The notes under the pieces were generated by a model. That model did no database searches and had not been told where the DNA came from. It saw nothing but the letters and a program-made list of their open reading frames with translations. A DNA stretch of 5,827 nt from contig CAAGGQ010000076.1 of NCBI GenBank assembly GCA_900769475.1, positions 1-5,827 on the forward strand, read 5' to 3'. Source of the DNA: Clostridia bacterium. Lineage in GTDB: Bacteria > Bacillota > Clostridia > Oscillospirales > CAG-272. Position 1 is the stretch's first letter. Each line of letters starts with the position of its first letter. Positions 5,600 through 5,827 of this stretch are shown one piece after another. Made by a program: the position numbers and the translations under genes.

Positions 5600-5628
5600 A
5601 TTATACCACATAAATACAAAAACCGCAA
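5600..5628 (-). promoter_or_regulatory. Extended -10 promoter of the metallopeptidase gene
   Basis: The minus strand reads TGGTATAAT, a perfect -10 (TATAAT, 5605-5600) with the extended TGn element. TTGCGG at 5628-5623 sits 17 nt upstream as a -35 matching three of six bases. The -35 lies within the 3' arm of the tRNA terminator at 5616-5657, so promoter and terminator overlap. The predicted transcription start is about 5593, giving a leader of about 34 nt. Confidence 0.7.
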
Positions 5629-5657
5629 TCCCTTTGTATCGAAATTGCGGTTTTTGT
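5616..5657 (-). terminator. Intrinsic terminator of the tRNA-Ser gene
   Basis: A perfect 14-bp stem (5616-5629 with 5644-5657) with a 14-nt loop begins 1 nt after the CCA end of the tRNA fragment. In minus-strand reading the 3' arm ends ATTGCGGTTTTTGT, giving a T-rich tail. It is placed as expected for the original tRNA gene's terminator. It was apparently kept when the 5' part of the tRNA was separated from it. Confidence 0.85.
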
Positions 5658-5658
5658 T

Positions 5659-5719
5659 TGGCGGAGAAGGTGGGATTTGAACCCACGCGACGCGTTAACG
5701 CCCTACGAGATTTCGAGTC
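5659..5719 (-). tRNA. tRNA-Ser (anticodon CGA) 3' fragment, probable attachment-site scar
   Basis: Reading the minus strand, the pieces are: anticodon loop CTCGAAA (5717-5711, anticodon CGA at 5715-5713), 3' anticodon strand TCTCG (5710-5706), and a 19-nt long variable arm (5705-5687). Then come T arm GTGGGTTCAAATCCCAC (5686-5670), acceptor strand CTTCTCC (5669-5663), discriminator G, and encoded CCA (5661-5659). A long variable arm with a CGA anticodon indicates serine. The 5' acceptor GGAGAAG and a D arm are absent upstream. The bases where the 5' anticodon strand should be (ACGGA) pair with TCTCG only at the inner three positions. The gene is therefore a 3' fragment cut at the anticodon stem-loop, a common crossover point for tyrosine integrases. 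Confidence 0.82.
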
Positions 5720-5827
5720 CGTTCGGTAACTTGGAAGTTATCGAACAATACTATCCCAAACTCGCCATATTTCAGTAGTTGATTTACAACCATTAAAATC
5801 GTCCGCTGCGTTGAGTTCTCTCCTTGA
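5720..5827 (-). other. Putative end of an integrated element; open minus-strand frames cut by the window edge
   Basis: Two minus-strand frames enter from the window edge without a stop. One encodes 29 residues and ends at TAA 5740-5738, within the palindrome. The other encodes 43 residues and runs through the palindrome into the tRNA fragment, ending at TAA 5697-5695. I recognise neither and cannot tell which, if either, is coding. The 43-residue frame could be the 3' end of a gene that reads into the attachment site. The stretch is more AT-rich than the host genes. Confidence 0.35.
5721..5746. repeat. Near-perfect 26-nt palindrome next to the tRNA fragment
   Basis: Arms GTTCGGTAACTT (5721-5732) and AAGTTATCGAAC (5735-5746) match at 11 of 12 positions around a GG centre. 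It begins a few bases beyond the point where tRNA homology stops. This size and symmetry suit a dimeric DNA-binding protein or a recombinase or excisionase site. It is not followed by a T-run and lies inside open reading frames on the minus strand. Confidence 0.65.

Noticed and set aside
5659..5827. Group I intron splitting the tRNA in the anticodon loop
   Set aside because: Introns can interrupt tRNAs here, but no 5' exon and no recognisable intron core are visible in the 108 bases available. An integration scar is simpler, though extension of the contig is needed to exclude an intron.

Overview
The window looks like chromosome from a spore-forming member of the Clostridia. The first 0.9 kb encode a SpoIIAA/SpoIIAB pair, followed at once by sigma F, the forespore sigma-factor switch found only in endospore formers. 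Codon third positions in the core genes are GC-rich and Shine-Dalgarno sites are strong, which fits a mid-GC gut-type clostridium. The genus cannot be read from this sequence.

Layout. Positions 71-1646 (+) hold spoIIAA-spoIIAB-sigF. SpoIIAB binds and inhibits sigma F and phosphorylates SpoIIAA; dephosphorylated SpoIIAA releases sigma F. A separate sigma-A-type promoter at 1662-1690 then drives a membrane-anchored SanA/YdcF-like (DUF218) protein, best started at the TTG at 1724. A perfect 16-bp bidirectional terminator (2496-2533) separates this from a convergent minus-strand operon. That operon starts at a perfect-consensus promoter (TTGACA-17-TATAAT, 4780-4808). It reads a small, possibly frameshifted ORF, two half-size chromate-transporter (CHR) subunits and a Cof-type HAD phosphatase. 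Its genes are joined by ATGA overlaps or by a ribosome site that contains the previous stop codon.

Positions 4811-4980 hold no gene but an array of seven mini-hairpins separated by ATGATG or CATCAT words, whose orientation flips in the middle. A 19-bp terminator (4982-5023) follows. It serves a minus-strand, AT-richer gene (5056-5559) for an unassigned HExxH zinc metallopeptidase with a cysteine-rich tail. The extended -10 promoter of that gene is embedded in the terminator of a tRNA gene.

The right edge holds only the 3' part of a tRNA-Ser (anticodon CGA): anticodon loop, long variable arm, T arm, acceptor 3' strand and CCA. The matching 5' part is absent, and a near-perfect 26-nt palindrome lies next to the break. 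This is what an integrated element leaves at the far end of a tRNA attachment site. Sequence beyond about 5720 is therefore probably the end of a mobile element that continues outside the window. No complete undescribed system is visible. The most unusual parts are the hairpin array, the metallopeptidase beside the tRNA scar, and the broken small ORF at the head of the CHR operon.
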